Assembly (NCBI GenBank): GCA_964529555.1
Contig: CAZGWV010000149.1
Coordinates: 1 to 6,630 of the forward strand
Reading direction: 5' to 3'
DNA length: 6,630 bases
Source: UBA7672 sp964529555
GTDB lineage: Bacteria; Pseudomonadota; Alphaproteobacteria; Caulobacterales; Hyphomonadaceae
Part shown: in pieces, positions 5,290 through 6,630 of the stretch
Position numbering within the stretch: the first letter of the stretch is position 1
How the letters are laid out: each line of letters opens with the position of its first letter
Position numbers and translations under genes: made by a program
Notes under the pieces: generated by a model
The model's database searches: none
Told to the model about the DNA's origin: nothing
Seen by the model: only the letters and a program-made list of their open reading frames with translations

Positions 5290-6630
5290 ATGCCTGGACC
5301 TGGACTTGAGGATACGACCGACTTGGCTGACGCCGCCATCGTAAGCGCCGAACTCGACAGGTTCAGGCTGGCGTCCGGTGGGCGCGTCTCTCCGGCGTTC
5401 GGCACGGCGCACATCCGCAAGGCGCTGGTCGGGTTGGGCGATCCGCAGGATCGCATCGCGCCCGCCATCCATCTCACAGGCACGAACGGCAAGGGCTCGA
5501 CCGGGGCCTTCATCCGCGCGATGGCGACTGCGGCTGGCCTCAAGGTACATGCGTTCACCTCGCCGCACCTCACGCGCGTCAACGAGCGTATCCGCATTGC
5601 AGGGCGGCTGGTGGAAGACGATGAGCTTGCCGATGTGCTGGCCGATGTCTGGCGGCGAACGGAGGGTCTAACCTATTTCGAAGCGCTGACAGCGGCGGCG
5701 TTCTGCCTGTTCGCGCATCATCGCGCCGATCTTTCGCTGATCGAAGTCGGCGCGGGCGGAGCGACCGACGCAACCAATGTGATGACACGGCCTGCGGCCT
5801 GCGTCGTGACGCCGATCAGCCGCGACCATGAGGGGCTGTTCGGCATTTCGGGCGTCGCGGCGATCGCGCGGCTGAAGGCCGGAATATTCCGCGAGGGCGT
5901 GCCCGCCATCATTTCCGATCAGCCGGCGATTGCGCTCGGCGTGCTGCGCGAGGAAGCGCGCACGACGGGCGCGCGTGTGATGGAATCCGGCGACGACTGG
6001 CAGGCGCGGTGGGAAGGCGATGCGTTCGTCTATGAGAGCCGCAAGCTCACCGTGCGCTCGCCCTGGCTCGGCCTGCGCGGGAGGCATCAGGCGCAGAATG
6101 CAGGCGCGGCCTGTGCGGCGCTTGAAGCAATGGGCGATCCACGCATCACGCCCGCTGCGATGGCCGCTGGCTTGCGTGAAGTATCGTGGCCGGGGCGGTT
6201 GCAGAAACTGAAGCCCGGTCCGCTGGCGGGAACGGGGTCGGTGTGGGTCGATGCAGCCCACAATCCGGGCGGCGCGGCGACTGTGGCCGTGGCGATCCGC
6301 GCGGCGCGACAGCCGGGCGAGCGCGTGGCGCTCGTGTTTGCGAGCCAGGCGGTGAAGGACATCGAAGGCGTGCTGGCCGAGCTTGTGTCGGCTGTGGACG
6401 AGATCATCGCATGTCCGCTCGCCGAAAGCGGCGGGCAGGAAGGCGGGCCGGGCGCCGACCCCAACCACGTCGCTGTCATCGCCCGCACGCTGGGCGCGAA
6501 CGTCACCGTGGCCAACAGCCTTGAAGAAGCCGTCGCGATGGGCGTTTCACGCGCCCAGAGCGTCTATGTCTGCGGCTCGGTCTATCTCTGCGGCGCAGCG
6601 CTGACCGCCAATGGCGAGCAGGTGGAATAG
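5290..6630 (+). CDS. folC: Bifunctional dihydrofolate synthase / folylpolyglutamate synthase
   Basis: FolC is a Mur-ligase-type enzyme that uses ATP to join L-glutamate to dihydropteroate and then to extend folate glutamate tails, in the cytoplasm. From ATG 5290 it has 446 residues, normal for the family. Visible motifs are the ATP-binding loop GTNGKGS (64-70), SPHLTRVNERIRI (91-103), metal-site EVGAGG (Glu152), DHEG (His180), the KAGI lysine (Lys196, carbamylated in studied members), GRHQAQNA, WPGRLQ, the C-domain VDAAHNPGGA, and GSVYLCGA near the end. Two motifs differ from the common form: GGATDATN in place of GGRxDATN, and IARLKAGI in place of IAxEKAGI. The start is uncertain: GTG 5269 is a longer option, and TTG 5323 is preceded by GAGGA at 5308-5312 with 10-nt spacing and still leaves the whole domain. 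The stop codon is the last three bases of the window. The gap after accD may carry its own promoter. Confidence 0.95.
   Translation: MPGPGLEDTTDLADAAIVSAELDRFRLASGGRVSPAFGTAHIRKALVGLGDPQDRIAPAIHLTGTNGKGSTGAFIRAMATAAGLKVHAFTSPHLTRVNERIRIAGRLVEDDELADVLADVWRRTEGLTYFEALTAAAFCLFAHHRADLSLIEVGAGGATDATNVMTRPAACVVTPISRDHEGLFGISGVAAIARLKAGIFREGVPAIISDQPAIALGVLREEARTTGARVMESGDDWQARWEGDAFVYESRKLTVRSPWLGLRGRHQAQNAGAACAALEAMGDPRITPAAMAAGLREVSWPGRLQKLKPGPLAGTGSVWVDAAHNPGGAATVAVAIRAARQPGERVALVFASQAVKDIEGVLAELVSAVDEIIACPLAESGGQEGGPGADPNHVAVIARTLGANVTVANSLEEAVAMGVSRAQSVYVCGSVYLCGAALTANGEQVE

Overview
The window looks like a stretch of alphaproteobacterial chromosome. It is GC-rich, every gene is on the + strand, and the core order trpB ... 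trpA-accD-folC matches the trpF-trpB-trpA-accD-folC block common in that class. The AccD sequence, which has lost three of its four zinc-finger cysteines, also fits certain Alphaproteobacteria such as rhizobia. I cannot fix the genus; the sequence fits the Caulobacterales/Hyphomonadales/Rhizobiales side better than sphingomonads, but that is recalled family knowledge and was not searched.

Layout: (1) 1-762, C-terminal two thirds of trpB, cut by the left edge. (2) 787-3247, three genes that do not belong to tryptophan synthesis: a small predicted lipoprotein of unknown function, a GFA/CENP-V-type zinc protein, and a two-domain protein with an ApbE-like FAD:protein FMN transferase domain followed by a DUF2271 domain. 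(3) 3248-3437, a 190-nt gap with a G-rich tract and an operator-like inverted repeat. (4) 3438-5176, trpA and accD, which overlap by four bases at TTGA. (5) 5177-5289, a 113-nt gap with a short inverted repeat. (6) 5290-6630, folC, ending exactly at the right edge.

TrpA and TrpB form the alpha2beta2 tryptophan synthase that makes L-tryptophan from indole-3-glycerol phosphate and serine. AccD is the carboxyltransferase beta subunit of acetyl-CoA carboxylase, the first step of fatty-acid synthesis. FolC adds glutamate to folates. These housekeeping genes are neighbours by conserved order rather than shared pathway.

The most notable points are the separation of trpB from trpA by about 2.7 kb of accessory genes, and the ApbE-DUF2271 fusion, which has no visible export signal and a changed signature motif. 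I see no mobile element, tRNA, rRNA or CRISPR array, and nothing that proves a wholly new system.
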